Assembly (NCBI RefSeq): GCF_000147695.2
Contig: NC_015958.1
Coordinates: 1,976,001 to 2,040,000, forward strand
Origin: Thermoanaerobacter wiegelii Rt8.B1
GTDB lineage: Bacteria; Bacillota; Thermoanaerobacteria; Thermoanaerobacterales; Thermoanaerobacteraceae
Reading direction: 5' to 3'
DNA: 64,000 nt
A program made the position numbers and the translations under genes. Within the stretch, counting starts at the first letter, position 1; each line of letters starts with the position of its first letter. Positions 18,212-30,105 of this stretch are shown piece after piece. The notes under the pieces are model-generated. The model was not told where the DNA came from. It saw only the letters and a program-made list of their open reading frames with translations, and did no database searches.

Positions 18212-18312
18212 TAAATAGTTATTTTCGTAACATTTTTATTGTCATTAATACTAATAATATCTTCGAAAGTGATAAAATATTGCTAAAATCTTAATAGAAA
18301 AGGAGGACTATT

Positions 18313-20578
<2,266 letters not shown>

Positions 20579-20598
20579 ACATCTTTCGGTAAACTAAA

Positions 20599-20658
20599 GA
20601 GACGATAGCAAGACGGCACTATGGAAGGATATACATCCAGCTATCGTCTCTTTTATTT
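20599..20658 (+). terminator. nfnAB terminator
   Basis: GAGACGATAGC (20599-20609) pairs exactly with GCTATCGTCTC (20640-20650), loop 30 nt, followed by TTTTATTT. The loop is long but the 11-bp stem and T-run are convincing. Confidence 0.8.
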
Positions 20659-20708
20659 GTGAATTTATCGTTTTACCTGCTCACTTATTTCCTGTTCTGC
20701 AATCGTTT

Positions 20709-21414
20709 TTAAAATTTTGTTGTCACATCTACTAATAAAAGCTTTATACTGTTTCCCCCCTTTCTAAGCTGTACAATTTTGTTAAATCCAATAGGCAAAT
20801 TTTCATAAACATTTAATCCCAGCTCCATCCTTGTACCAGGAAGCTCATGGCTTTCAAAATTTTTTAGCTCTGCTATTTTCCCATTTTCAACCATTTGAGA
20901 TTTTTTATCTTTATAGAAAACTAAAGCAATATTACCTCTGTCAGAAAATAGCGGCAGGCCATACACTAAATTTGGGGAAGCATTTTGTATCACAGTCTTT
21001 TTTGCCGTTTTTAAATTGATTAAATCCATGTCATATTCTTTAAAATCTTTATCCTTAGCAGTAATAAAAATAACTACATCTCCACATCTTCTCACCAATA
21101 AAGTCTTCTCATTAAAAGTAATCATCTCTTTCTCATTGCCATTTTTATCAATTCTATATATTTTAGTCGTCTTTATATTTATGTTTCTGTACAAATATAT
21201 ATTTCCGTTTCCATCCACAGACAACAAATACCCATTTGCGATGAACTTAGGCTCTTCCTGATTAAGCTTTTTATATACTTTCCCTAAACTTTCAAAATAA
21301 ATCCGATAACCTTTGTCGACTTTTACTGCTATAGTATTTGAAACAGGCATATTTACTTTCACATCATAAGTTTTAAAAGCAGACAAACAACCAATTTAAT
21401 CGTTTTGGCACCAT
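20709..21414 (-). pseudogene. Secreted or lipoprotein-like propeller protein, 5' frameshift
   Basis: The main frame (21386-20709, 225 residues) contains short repeated strand patterns with DxNGN- and DKNGN-type turns (LSVDGNGNIYLYR, YRIDKNGNEKEM), suggesting a beta-propeller; no family recognised. It has no good start of its own. Upstream, AGGGAGGATAAAG precedes an ATG at 21414 whose frame reads MVPKRLNWLFVCF and then stops; this looks like the beginning of a signal sequence. A lost base or bases near 21375-21385 would join the two frames. The gene is therefore probably inactivated at its signal peptide, or the frame break is a sequencing artefact. Confidence 0.5.
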
Positions 21415-21619
21415 CTTTATCCTCCCTATTCACATTATTGTTCATTTGGTAACATTGAATATAAATTTAAAATCATGTATTGTACCGTCGCATCCTCGAC
21501 TGGTAATTTGGTTCCTTTCATTAAATTTACAACCTTTACATTGGTGTTAGTATATTATTGTAGACACTTTAACTCGAACAGGATAAAATAAAGATATAAA
21601 GAGAGGAAGTATCTACAAA

Positions 21620-21895
21620 ATGCCAAGAGGACAAAGAAAATATAATGATGAATTCAAGAATACTATAGTAGAGTTGTATAACTATGGTAAAAGTCTAGTA
21701 GAGCTTTCAAGCGAATATGACATCTCAAAATCCACAATATCAGGTTGGTTGAAAAAAGCAAAACCAATAAATATAGACAACAAAGGCACAACAATTACAG
21801 TAGAAGAATATCAGGCTATGTTAAAGAAGATGGCAAGACTTGAAGAGAAGAATGAAATATTAAAAAAAGCGATGGCCATATTCGCAAAGGAGTAA
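21620..21895 (+). CDS. IS3-family OrfA (helix-turn-helix protein)
   Basis: 91 residues. RKYNDEFKNTIVELYNYGKS, LVELSSEYDISKSTISGWLK is the IS3 OrfA helix-turn-helix; LARLEEKNEILKKAMAIFAK-like C-terminus (LEEKNEILKKAMAIFAKE) is the leucine zipper that in active elements leads to a -1 frameshift into OrfB. Ribosome site GAGAGGAAG precedes the ATG. OrfB is broken, so the protein cannot support transposition but could still bind IS ends. Confidence 0.8.
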   Translation: MPRGQRKYNDEFKNTIVELYNYGKSLVELSSEYDISKSTISGWLKKAKPINIDNKGTTITVEEYQAMLKKMARLEEKNEILKKAMAIFAKE

Positions 21896-21939
21896 GCTCT
21901 ATATTTGAGTTTATTGAGGAAAATAAAAATATCATAATG

Positions 21940-22458
21940 TTAAATTAATGTGTGAAGTTTTAAAGGTTTCAAGGAGCTCCTATATAACGCATATTTACAC
22001 TGTCAAGGACAAATGGTGGTACCTTGCCACAGTAATAGATTTACATACCAAGGAAGTTATTGGTTATGTATTTTCCAAGACAATGGATACATAGCTTGCT
22101 ATTTGTGCTGTGGGAAATACCTATAATGCTCAAAAGCCACAGGGAGAGCTTATACTTCATAGTGATTTAGGTTCACGGTATACAAGCACCAAATTTCAAG
22201 AATATATATTATCCAAAGGTAACATAAAACACTCATTTAGTCACAAAGGATGCCTCTATGATAAATGCATGTATAGAATCTTTTCATGCTTCTTTAAAAA
22301 AGGAAGAAGTAAATTTAGCTACTTACCATGATTTTGCTACTGCCAGACTTGCTATATTTGAATATATTGAATCTTGGTATAATAGAAAGAGAGTACATAG
22401 TAGTATAGGGTATATGACTCCGCGACAATTTGAGGATTTAATTAAAAAGTCAGCATAA
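21940..22458 (+). pseudogene. IS3-family OrfB, decayed
   Basis: Fragments in changing frames: WWYLATVIDLHTKEVIGYVF with the region after the first catalytic Asp, GELILHSDLGSRYTSTKFQE with the second Asp, MINACIESFHASLKKEEVNL with the Glu, and the typical end YNRKRVHSSIGYMTPRQFED. The N-terminal third of OrfB and the segment with the first Asp are missing. Stops near 22095 and frame changes near 22260 confirm decay. Confidence 0.75.
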
Positions 22459-22503
22459 AAATTTCGAGTTTTTGTGTCTACTATATTGACATAAATCCAA
22501 AAA

Positions 22504-23545
22504 TACGGATGGCGGCATATCACAAGAGAGCTTGTCTTGGCAGTTGGTATAATCTTTTCCACCATACTCATGATGTACGGTATGACGGCAAAAGATTCAA
22601 TAGTTGTTTCGATTGAGAGGGCGGAGGAAAAGAACTTCAAATATGAATACGCCTATCTTTTTAAACTCAGTATCAAGTCATCCTGAGATAAAGCTACCAA
22701 GCTTTGCAGAAGGCTTCAACATGATGTCTTTTGGCATCGAGGGAAAGAAACTTAGTATTATGATATACGGTATTAAAAAGGATTCACAGATGATAAAGCT
22801 GTATGATACAAAGGGCAAGCAAATACAAGTATCAAATAAGCTCATCGTATCAAGACCTCTGGCAAACAAGCTTGGACTTAAAGAGGGAGACAAGATTCAT
22901 ATAAAGAGCAAGTTCACCGATAAAAAGTACACCTTGGAAGTTTACAAAATTGCCGACCTTCCGGTTGGTAACAACGGATATATGGCTCTTTAGAGTTTCA
23001 ACAGGATGTTTGGTTTTAGTGATAAAGACTATGTGGGCATATTTTCGAAAGAAAAGCTAAACCTTGACAGCAATCTGGTGTTTGAGAGCTACTCAAAATC
23101 TGAGCTTGTAAATACAATAAAAGCTTCTGCATCGGACCTTTCAAAGACAATTGGAGTTATGTCACTTGTTGCAGCAATCCTTGCCCTTTTGATTGTGTAT
23201 GTTTTATCCAATCTGACTATAAATGAGAATAAGAAAAACATAGGGGTACTGAAAATGTTGGGATACAGAGAAAATAGCATCTTTAAAATGATACTTGGCT
23301 TTAACAATATTTCGTTCTTGATAGGATTTTTAGCGGGCATTCCACTTTCAAAAGTTACTATGGACAGTCTCATGAGTGCGGCGACAAAGGATATAGATTT
23401 TGCCATGGTGCTTGAGGTAAGCCCAAAGAGCGTCATTTCAACATTTGCTGTACTGTTTTTGGTGTTCGTATTTTCAAGATTTTTGGTCAGAAGAAAAGTG
23501 GCAAAGGTCATGCCGGTTGACGTTTTAAGAGAACAAGTAGATTAA
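22504..23545 (+). pseudogene. FtsX-type ABC transporter permease, 5'-truncated and frameshifted
   Basis: Successive pieces: ELVLAVGIIFSTILMMYGMT (membrane segment, 22525 region), SVSSHPEIKLPSFAEGFNMM, KLGLKEGDKIHIKSKFTDKK, a TAG stop at about 22993 followed by SFNRMFGFSDKDYVGIFSKE in the same reading direction, then three membrane helices (VMSLVAAILALLIVYVLSNL, NNISFLIGFLAGIPLS, VISTFAVLFLVFVFSRFLV). The last 180 residues form a typical FtsX domain with ENKKNIGVLKMLGYR. The N-terminus was lost at the IS3 boundary and a frame change occurs near 22640. No ATP-binding partner gene is nearby. G+C content is slightly above that of the flanking IS sequences. Confidence 0.78.
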
Positions 23546-23752
23546 AAAATAAAAGCTGCTTTCCTTTTTAAAATAGCCACCACCCCTCCATTTACCATAA
23601 AGCCAAAATTTTAAAAAGGCAGCAAAGGATTAAAAGCTTCGCTGCCTAACTTTTTTACTTTTACTTAATTAATAATTTTTCATAAAAGCCGTTTTAAATA
23701 GTAGTATTTGTTTTATCATTATTATTTCCTCTCACAAATTGAGTTAAAGCAA

Positions 23753-24540
23753 TGGCATCACATAAAAACTTTACCATTGAAGAAAACCTTGCTATTTTAG
23801 CAGAAACAGAAAGTTCTTCCACTAAAAGCGATGGGTATCTGGTTTTTTACAAACCATAGATGGTAAAATAGTATCTGACTAAGCTATAAAGACCATACTT
23901 TTTGATTTAGCTGAAGAATATCCTCGCTATGGCTACAAAAAATTGACTGTTCTTTTAAAAAGTTTATTTGGCATAAAAATTAACAAAAAGAAAGTTTATA
24001 GATTATGTAAAGAGATGGACCTTCTATTGCCTGCAGAGAGGCATTATAGGTCAGAGCAATCCTTGATAGCTTTCAAAGAAGTTGCAGTGAATGAGCCGAA
24101 TAATCATTGGCAAATGGATATCACATATGTAACATTGCTTCCAAAAATAATTTTTGTGTTAGGTATTATAGATACATATACTCTTGAGATAGTAGGGTAT
24201 AATACGGACCGATAATGGTCCACAATTTAAGTCAAAAGAATTCGAAGAATTTTGTGAATCCTATGGTATATTACAGAACGAATACCTATAACATCACCAG
24301 AACGAAATCCTAATATAAAGAGATTTTTTAGAACATTAAAAGAAGAATTTGTAAAATTACATGAATTTATTGCATATGGCCTATTTTTTAAAAAGCTTGA
24401 TGAGTTTATGAAAGAGTACAACTGGATAAGGTCCCATCAATCACTAGGTTACATTCCAACAAGCAAGTTTTACAAAGAAATTTTACGAAACAATGCGAGC
24501 CGAGGACTTTTAGTCGTTGAAGTCCAAATAAATAGGGACC
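23753..24540 (+). pseudogene. IS3-type transposase (OrfB), decayed
   Basis: Pieces: SHKNFTIEENLAILAETESS (start of OrfA-like part), LAEEYPRYGYKKLTVLLKSL (across a frame change near 23940), NNHWQMDITYVTLLPKIIFV with the first catalytic Asp, DNGPQFKSKEFEEFCESYGI with the second Asp, and NPNIKRFFRTLKEEFVKLHE where the Glu position follows; C-terminal YNWIRSHQSLGYIPTSKFYK. At least three frame breaks (near 23860, 24210 and 24275). About 190 bases before this (23546-23740) contain only A+T-rich spacer. Confidence 0.7.
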
Positions 24541-24748
24541 AGTACAGTTATCTAAAGTTTCAACTTTTTTAACTGTTTTACTAGAAAAATTTTATCTTTA
24601 TATAGGCTATTTTAATTTATTCCGAATATTGGTAAAATAAATGTGAAAAAATAAAAAGAGACTGTAAAAATTTTTGTGTAAACTGATTAAAAACCTCTTT
24701 CTTGGTAAGAATTAAAATATATACAAAACCAAGAAGGAGGCTTTAAAA

Positions 24749-25935
24749 ATGTCACTATTGACAAAAGAACAGTTAAGAAATTTCATTAACGAAAACAATA
24801 TTCAATCTATTCCAGACCTTTATACATCATTAAAAAATCTTTTTAAAGACACTATTCACGAAATGCTTGAAGCAGAACTTTCAACAGAACTTGGCTACGA
24901 AAGATATGACAAAAAAGATAAAGATACTCAAAACTCAAGGAATGGCTATACTCAAAAGACGGTAAAAACTCAATTTGGTGAGATGGAAATTGATATTCCA
25001 AGAGACAGACAAGGAGAATTTGAACCTAAAATAGTTCCAAAATACAAAAGAGACATATCAGGAATTGAAGAAAAAGTAATAGCTCTATATGCAAGAGGAA
25101 TGTCAAGAAGAGATATTCATGACCAGATAAAAGACCTGTATGGAATAGAACTATCTGCAGAAATGGTAAGTAAAATAACCGAAAGAATAGTAGCAGAAAT
25201 AAAAGAATGGCAATCAAGGCCATTAGAAAAGATATACACTTTCATATTTATGGATGCCATCCATTACAAAGTAAGAACAGACGGTCATATTATCAATAGA
25301 GCAGCTTATGTAGTATTAGGGGTAACGATAGAGGGCATAAAAGATATATTAGGGATTTGGATTGGAGAAAATGAGAGTTCAAGATTCTGGCTTGGAGTAT
25401 TAAATGAGCTAAAGAACAGAGGAGTAGAAGATGTTTTAGTATTTTCTGTAGATGGATTAACAGGGATAAAAGAAGCAATACAAGCAGCATTTCCAAAATC
25501 AGAGATACAAAGATGTATAATACATCAATTAAGGAACTGTTTCAAATATGTGTCATATAAACACCTTAAAGAATTCAGTAAAGACTTTAAAACAGTATAT
25601 CAAGCAGCTAATGAAGAAATAGCAAGGGATGAATTTGAGAAATTAAAAAACAAATGGCAGAATCTATATCCTTATGCCATAAAGAGTTGGGAGAATAACT
25701 GGGATGTATTAAGTCCATTTTACAAATTCCCTGAAGAAGTAAGGAAAATAGTGTATACAAAAGGAAAGTTACAAAATCAAAAATAATATTTCCATCTGAT
25801 GAAGCATTAGAAAAAATGCTATACTTAGTAACAATGAATGTATTAAAGAAATGGACAGTGAGGTATAAAAACTGGGATATAGTATTAAACCAATTAATCA
25901 TAATGTATCCTGGAAGACTTGAAAAATACTTATAG
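24749..25935 (+). pseudogene. IS256-family transposase lacking the catalytic Glu segment
   Basis: The frame 24749-25786 gives 345 residues of a good IS256 transposase: EMLEAELSTELGYERYD, RNGYTQKTVKTQFGEMEIDI, IFMDAIHYKVR with the first Asp, VFSVDGLTGIKEAIQAAFPK with the second Asp, RCIIHQLRNCFKYV. At about 25755 it runs KIVYT-KGKLQNQK and stops; the expected TTNxIEsxHRQ segment with the catalytic Glu is missing. The tail then continues in another frame, KVTKSKIIFPSDEALEKMLY to LEKYL (stop about 25935). A deletion of roughly 40 bases explains both the lost Glu and the frame change. Ribosome site AAGGAGGC precedes the ATG. Confidence 0.82.
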
Positions 25936-25956
25936 GGGGCGAAGCCCGAAAAAATT

Positions 25957-26006
25957 TTTTCTCTAGAACCTTTGAATCCCTAGGTCTTCAAAGGTTCTAG
26001 AGAAAA
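25957..26006. repeat. 20-bp perfect inverted repeat downstream of IS256 transposase
   Basis: TTTTCTCTAGAACCTTTGAA (25957-25976) is exactly complementary to 25987-26006 across a 10-nt loop containing CCTAGG. A small GGGC-GAA-GCCC hairpin precedes it at 25935-25949. It occupies the same place (just after the transposase stop) as the hairpin at 2332-2383 in the other IS256 relic. No T-run follows on the plus strand. Confidence 0.75.
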
Positions 26007-26190
26007 GCTTACAGTATCCCTAATTAAATATTTTAACCAAAATTATTCACTTTCATGCATAAGATGTAGAAAAAAGGTCATACTAAAGATAGAACAGATA
26101 AAAATGTTAACTGATTCTTACTGAGAAAGAGGATATAATTAATCTAAATACACAAAATATTTTTCACTCCCATATTTTAATTCAACGCTT

Positions 26191-27732
26191 TTAAATATAT
26201 GCCCATCTTTTTTTACTCTCTCTTTTTAAGCTTTTTTCATGATTTATTTGTATTTTTTCGTGTGGCACATGAAAATCAACTTCATCTATATCGAGTTTAT
26301 CAAGTCTTTCTTTAATATTTTTGTATGTCGATGTATCACCAAATTTATTTACTGTCAACCTTGATTGATTTACATTGCTATTGATAACACCCGCACCTCC
26401 AATGCATCCACCAATGCATGCCATTCCTTCTACAAAATTATTGGGAAGTTTCCCTGCTTTCATTATTTTTAAAGTTTTGTCACATTCCTCAAGTCCATTG
26501 CAAATAACCGGATTAAGTTCTATATCAATATCCATTTCTTTTATTGCTTCTTTTATAGCTTCTACTACACCGCCAGATCGTGCGAATTTTCTTCCAAATA
26601 GTGTCGCATCCTCAACTTTCATGTCTTCTTGCTCTTTGATATCTATTCCCGCTGCATCAAGTACAGCCACCATTTCTTCAAATGTCATGGCATAGTCTGT
26701 TATTCCCTTAATTTCATCTCTCATGATTTCTGATTTTTTTGCGGTACATGGACCTATAAAAACAGTTAATGCATCAGGATCAAACTTTTTAATATATTTT
26801 GAGATAGCCGTCATGGGTGATACTGTTGTTGATACATTTCGAATAAGCTCAGGATAGCTTTTTCTAATATGAGTCACAAACGCAGGACAACATGAGCTTG
26901 TCATGACTTTTATGTCACCTATTTTTTCACTAAATTCTTTTGCTTCTTCTATTGCAACAAGATCAGCTCCAAGTGCAACCTCTACAACATCTGTGAATCC
27001 CAATTTCTTTAAAGCAGATTTAACCTGTCCTACTGTCTCATCTTTAAATTGAGATGCTATAGCAGGTGCCACTAATGCATAAACCTTTTTTCCACTCTTT
27101 ATAGCTCTTATTATGTCTACAATATATGATTTATCTGTTATAGCACCAAATGGGCATGCCAATGTGCACATTCCACAGGAAGTACATTTCTCATAATTGA
27201 TAACAGCTTTTAATTCTTCATCCATAATTATTGCTTTCGCTGCACAAGAGCGTATACATGGTCTTAAAGTATCCGATATCGCATTATATGGGCATACATC
27301 TTTACATCTACCGCATTCAATACATTTATCATAATCTATATGAGCTCTCTTATCTCTTATAGAAATAGCACCTCTAGGGCAAACTTCTATACATTTATGT
27401 GCTAAGCAACCACGACATGCCTCTGTAACCCTGTATCTTTTAATAGGACATCCTTCACAAGCTATATCTATTACTTGTATAATGGGTTCCTCACTTTCGA
27501 TAGCATATTTCAGAGTTCTTTCTAAGTTTTTACCCATTGCTAGTTTTGTTCTCTGCTCGAGGATGGCTCTTTCTTTATACACACAACATCTAAATCTAGG
27601 TTTTGAGCCAGGAATTATTTCGTGTGGAATTTTATTATATTCTTCTTCCAGTTTGTCTTCTAATGTTAATTTTGCTACTTTGTATAATACCTCATACTTT
27701 AACATCTGAATATCAGAATTAAATTTAAACAA
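26191..27732 (-). CDS. [FeFe] hydrogenase, monomeric group-B-like
   Basis: 513 residues. A region of several 4Fe-4S motifs comes first: CEGCP (about 94), CRGCLAHKCIEVCP, CIECGRCKDVCP, and CTSCGMCTLACP (about 184-195). The H-cluster domain follows with L1 TSSCCPAFVTHI (about 280), L2 IGPCTAKKSEI (about 328) and L3 EGMACIGGCIGGAG (about 436). All H-cluster cysteines and the extra catalytic Cys of L1 are present, so it should be an active H2-evolving or -oxidising enzyme, unlike the PAS protein at 13439. L1 with CCPAF instead of CCPGW is the group-B form. Start is TTG at 27732 behind GGGAGGAATAAGC. Single gene; physiological partner probably ferredoxin. An IS256 element abuts its 3' end. Confidence 0.9.
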   Translation of the reverse strand: MFKFNSDIQMLKYEVLYKVAKLTLEDKLEEEYNKIPHEIIPGSKPRFRCCVYKERAILEQRTKLAMGKNLERTLKYAIESEEPIIQVIDIACEGCPIKRYRVTEACRGCLAHKCIEVCPRGAISIRDKRAHIDYDKCIECGRCKDVCPYNAISDTLRPCIRSCAAKAIIMDEELKAVINYEKCTSCGMCTLACPFGAITDKSYIVDIIRAIKSGKKVYALVAPAIASQFKDETVGQVKSALKKLGFTDVVEVALGADLVAIEEAKEFSEKIGDIKVMTSSCCPAFVTHIRKSYPELIRNVSTTVSPMTAISKYIKKFDPDALTVFIGPCTAKKSEIMRDEIKGITDYAMTFEEMVAVLDAAGIDIKEQEDMKVEDATLFGRKFARSGGVVEAIKEAIKEMDIDIELNPVICNGLEECDKTLKIMKAGKLPNNFVEGMACIGGCIGGAGVINSNVNQSRLTVNKFGDTSTYKNIKERLDKLDIDEVDFHVPHEKIQINHEKSLKRESKKRWAYI

Positions 27733-28094
27733 GCTTATTCCTCCCTTTCTAAAAATACTAAAAATAATTATTTTTCAAATTTTAATTTAACTTCTATAGT
27801 AAATCAATCCATCTATTCTAGCAACAGAAAGCATATTAAGGCAATATAATCAGTTGTAGGTAATATGTTCTCATTTATACGACATCACAAAAGCGTAATT
27901 GAAGATATATCATTTTAGAAAAACCGTATTAAGCTAATTGCGATGTTTAAAAGGATATTTAAAAGACCAAGTATAAGAAAGAATTAAGAACCAAAAAAAA
28001 CAACTTTCTCCTAATATCATATGGTAAAATGCACGTTTACTACCTGTGGATAAAGCAAAACTAGAAAAATCACATCGCTCATGATTATTTGACC
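27733..28094. other. Upstream region of hydrogenase gene, no gene seen
   Basis: About 360 A+T-rich bases. It must hold the hydrogenase promoter on the minus strand, but no unambiguous -35/-10 pair or operator stood out, and no frame with a ribosome site is present. Confidence 0.4.
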
Positions 28095-28240
28095 ACTATC
28101 TGCACCTCTTTTTGTCTCTTTTTATCCTTTTTCACTTCCTTCATGTTTGGTTAAGAGTGTTAATAACTACATATTGTATATCATATATATTGTGGTTTTT
28201 GTTTCTGATAATTTTAATTAATTTTGTACATCCATATTAG
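28095..28240. mobile_element. Relic of an IS1182/IS5-like element end
   Basis: The complement of this stretch follows 5482-5605 in order: gatgtacaaaattaat, accacaatatatatgat, atacaatatgtagttat, aaggaagtg, agacaaaaagagg, with scattered substitutions. It is a diverged copy of the left end of the element at 5481-7117; no transposase remains. Confidence 0.65.
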
Positions 28241-28349
28241 TGTATAATAAAAATTGAAGTATCCTAAAAATACACATAAGAATGGAACTGTTATCCATAT
28301 TTATTATACCATAACAATCCTTTTTTGTTTAGAGTAAAGTTGATATCGA

Positions 28350-28555
28350 TAATGTCAATATACTGTAAGATATTTTTTTTAAAGGCAAACCCTGAAATTG
28401 CTTAAATCAAGGTTCCATGCATTATGTTTTTTTATATCACTCTTTCATATTTTATTGCTTTTAAAATTCTATATATTGGTGTTATTTTGCCCATATTTAA
28501 TACTGTAATATTGTTTATTTGTAGCTTTTGTATACGTTTCAGCTCTCTTCGTTTA
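28350..28555 (-). mobile_element. Relic of an ISLre2 end
   Basis: Matches the left end of the complete element (3515-3700): atactgtaagat, caaaccctgaaa, catattttattgct, aaaattctatatattggtgt, cccatatttaatactgtaat appear in the same order. It covers the inverted-repeat side and the last 40 codons or so of the transposase, then breaks off at about 28555. Confidence 0.75.
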
Positions 28556-28559
28556 ATCA

Positions 28560-28737
28560 ATAAAATATCCTTTATTCCTACCATTAGTTTTTAGTAACTG
28601 ACGAAGAACCCTAGTATCAAGGACGGACGAAAACTCAGCAATGAGTACTCTTGACAACCCGGTGGCGGAGTAGTACACTGGATCATATTTTAACCACAAG
28701 GATTTTACACAAAAATTTGGACTTGACCCTCCACATA
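28560..28737 (+). mobile_element. Relic of an IS256-like right end
   Basis: Parallels 2285-2475: ccattagtttttagtaactg, atcaaggacggacgaaaactc, cttgacaacccggtggcggag, and ggattttacacaaaaatttg followed by gacttgacc. The hairpin present in the first copy is degraded here. The three relics 28095-28737 lie back to back, so this point has been hit repeatedly. Confidence 0.7.
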
Positions 28738-28847
28738 CCCCACTAGGCATTTTCCCTTCTTTTTCAGTATAATTTTTTTATCTCCTTCCTTTAAAGGATG
28801 TCTTTTTAATATCTTTACTTTTTTGAAATCTGTTCAGTAGTTTTTAT

Positions 28848-29459
28848 TCACCAATCCTCAGGTATCCGTAGTAGAAGTACCTCGCCTTCCCATGAAGCCT
28901 CAAAAGGAACCATTTCTTCTATCATTATGATTTTTTCTACACCACGTTTATTTAACTCTTCCAAAGCTGCTTCCATTGTTTTCTTCACAATTTCTATGGT
29001 TGTTGCTGGATTAAACCAAAAAACTGTGCTTGAAATATGCTTATCTCCTGCATAGACAACTGCTCCAACTGCATCTGGAACAGGTGCTGTGTATGGGAAG
29101 TGACTTAAAAAAGATAAGCACGCTTTTATTTCTTCTTTCCCGGTAATTATACTGCTTGGACCGGTTAATATTTGTTCTTCTATTAAGAAATCAGACATAG
29201 GCTCAAATATTGGAGCAGCAATTATCCATGAATCTAGTTGGAAATGATCAAGATTTTCTTTCTTAAAAAATTCTTCTGCCCGCTCAACATTGCCAAGTGT
29301 TAATTTAAAGGGAATGTTATTCTTCTTTAAGAAAAACAGTGTTGTTTTTAAACCGCGCAAATACTTTGCGTATTCATCTACTTTTATATTTTTTCCAATT
29401 ACAGCAAATTCCTGTGGACTCTCTAATATTTCTTCTAGTTCATCCCAGTATTTCTGCAT
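28848..29459 (-). CDS. Hypothetical protein, possibly the 3' part of a frameshifted gene
   Basis: 203 residues from the ATG at 29459, family not recognised. It is a soluble alpha/beta-looking protein (FAVIGKNIKVDEYAKYLRGL, FPYTAPVPDAVGAVVYAGDK). The ATG has no ribosome site, and the frame continues upstream with protein-like sequence (FITFNEIAVPFYTFKEYFKR) to about 29533, overlapping the end of the gene at 29516-30010. One inserted base near 29530 would fuse the two into a protein of about 390 residues. So this may be the second half of a single gene, broken by a frameshift or a sequencing error. Confidence 0.55.
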   Translation of the reverse strand: MQKYWDELEEILESPQEFAVIGKNIKVDEYAKYLRGLKTTLFFLKKNNIPFKLTLGNVERAEEFFKKENLDHFQLDSWIIAAPIFEPMSDFLIEEQILTGPSSIITGKEEIKACLSFLSHFPYTAPVPDAVGAVVYAGDKHISSTVFWFNPATTIEIVKKTMEAALEELNKRGVEKIIMIEEMVPFEASWEGEVLLLRIPEDW

Positions 29460-29515
29460 TTCTGCTTGTATGTCTGGGCGCTTAAAATACTCTTTAAATG
29501 TGTAGAAAGGTACAG

Positions 29516-30010
29516 CTATTTCATTAAAAGTAATGAATTAAAGGACTCTTTAAGCTTTTTTGCACTTTCCCATATTACTGGATCTGGCCACCAGCATATT
29601 AACCTATCCGAATTTAGCACCTCTTTTTCTAAATTTTCCTGCTGCTTCGCTGTAAAGAACTTTTCTCCGTATTTTTCACTTAAGCAGGCTGCTATTCTTA
29701 AATTCCCTTCTTCCCATAAGTTTACAACGGAAGGCAGCAGTTTTTTTTGTTCTTTTCTCGAATATATGTGCCATGTTAAATCCGCAAGATCTTTTGCTGC
29801 TTCTTCTTCATCGGCTGTTGTCTCTTCTTTATCAGTGATTGCCTTCAGGGGATTCCATTCTCCTGAATCGCTCTGTTCAGCAACTAATACAACATCAATT
29901 TCGGTATCATTTATGTAAGGAAAAACCAGGTCAAAACTGCGCTGCTTCCCGCCCTTGGATTGAGAATAGTTGATTATAATCTTGTCTTTTCTGTTCACAA
30001 TTTTTCTCAT
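29516..30010 (-). CDS. Hypothetical protein, possibly the 5' part of the same gene
   Basis: 165 residues from the ATG at 30010, chosen because CAGGGAGCTAATA precedes it; the frame is open to 30076 but without another ribosome site. Not recognised. It opens with a basic strand-rich part (MRKIVNRKDKIIINYSQSKG), has an acidic stretch (TDKEETTADEEEAAKDLADL), and ends FNSLLLMK just where the downstream frame picks up. It lies 95 bases behind the ATPase gene on the same strand, so it may share its transcript. Confidence 0.55.
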   Translation of the reverse strand: MRKIVNRKDKIIINYSQSKGGKQRSFDLVFPYINDTEIDVVLVAEQSDSGEWNPLKAITDKEETTADEEEAAKDLADLTWHIYSRKEQKKLLPSVVNLWEEGNLRIAACLSEKYGEKFFTAKQQENLEKEVLNSDRLICWWPDPVIWESAKKLKESFNSLLLMK

Positions 30011-30105
30011 TATTAGCTCCCTGCCTCTTTTGACTCTTTTTAATTCCATTTTAAATTTTTTTGTGTACAGTATCAACCGTTTTAAGGTACATTAAGCGAT
30101 AACTT

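Larger units (their letters stand above)
21559..22482 (+). mobile_element. IS3-family element, internally deleted
   Basis: About 0.92 kb. Ends read inward as TGTAGACACTTTAACTCGAA (21559) and GTAGACACAAAAACTCGAA (complement, up to about 22482). OrfA is intact and OrfB is decayed and shortened. The element has replaced the 5' part of the FtsX-type permease gene that follows at 22504. Confidence 0.75.
24658..26170 (+). mobile_element. IS256-family element with long imperfect terminal repeats
   Basis: About 1.5 kb. The left end (GAGACTGTAAAAATTTTTGT at 24658 onward, then CCTCTTTCTTGGTAAGAATT) and the complement of the right end (GAGTGAAAAATATTTTGTGT from 26170 inward, then CCTCTTTCTCAGTAAGAATC) are alignable over about 60 bases, so both ends are present. 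The transposase is damaged. The right edge stops 20 bases from the end of the hydrogenase gene at 26191. Confidence 0.72.

Noticed and set aside
25935-26006. Intrinsic terminator for the IS256 transposase
   Set aside because: The stem is excellent but no T-run follows on the plus strand, so I list it as an inverted repeat.
26191-27732. Second sensory hydrogenase
   Set aside because: It has the complete catalytic motifs including both L1 cysteines and no PAS or kinase domain, so an enzyme role is more likely.
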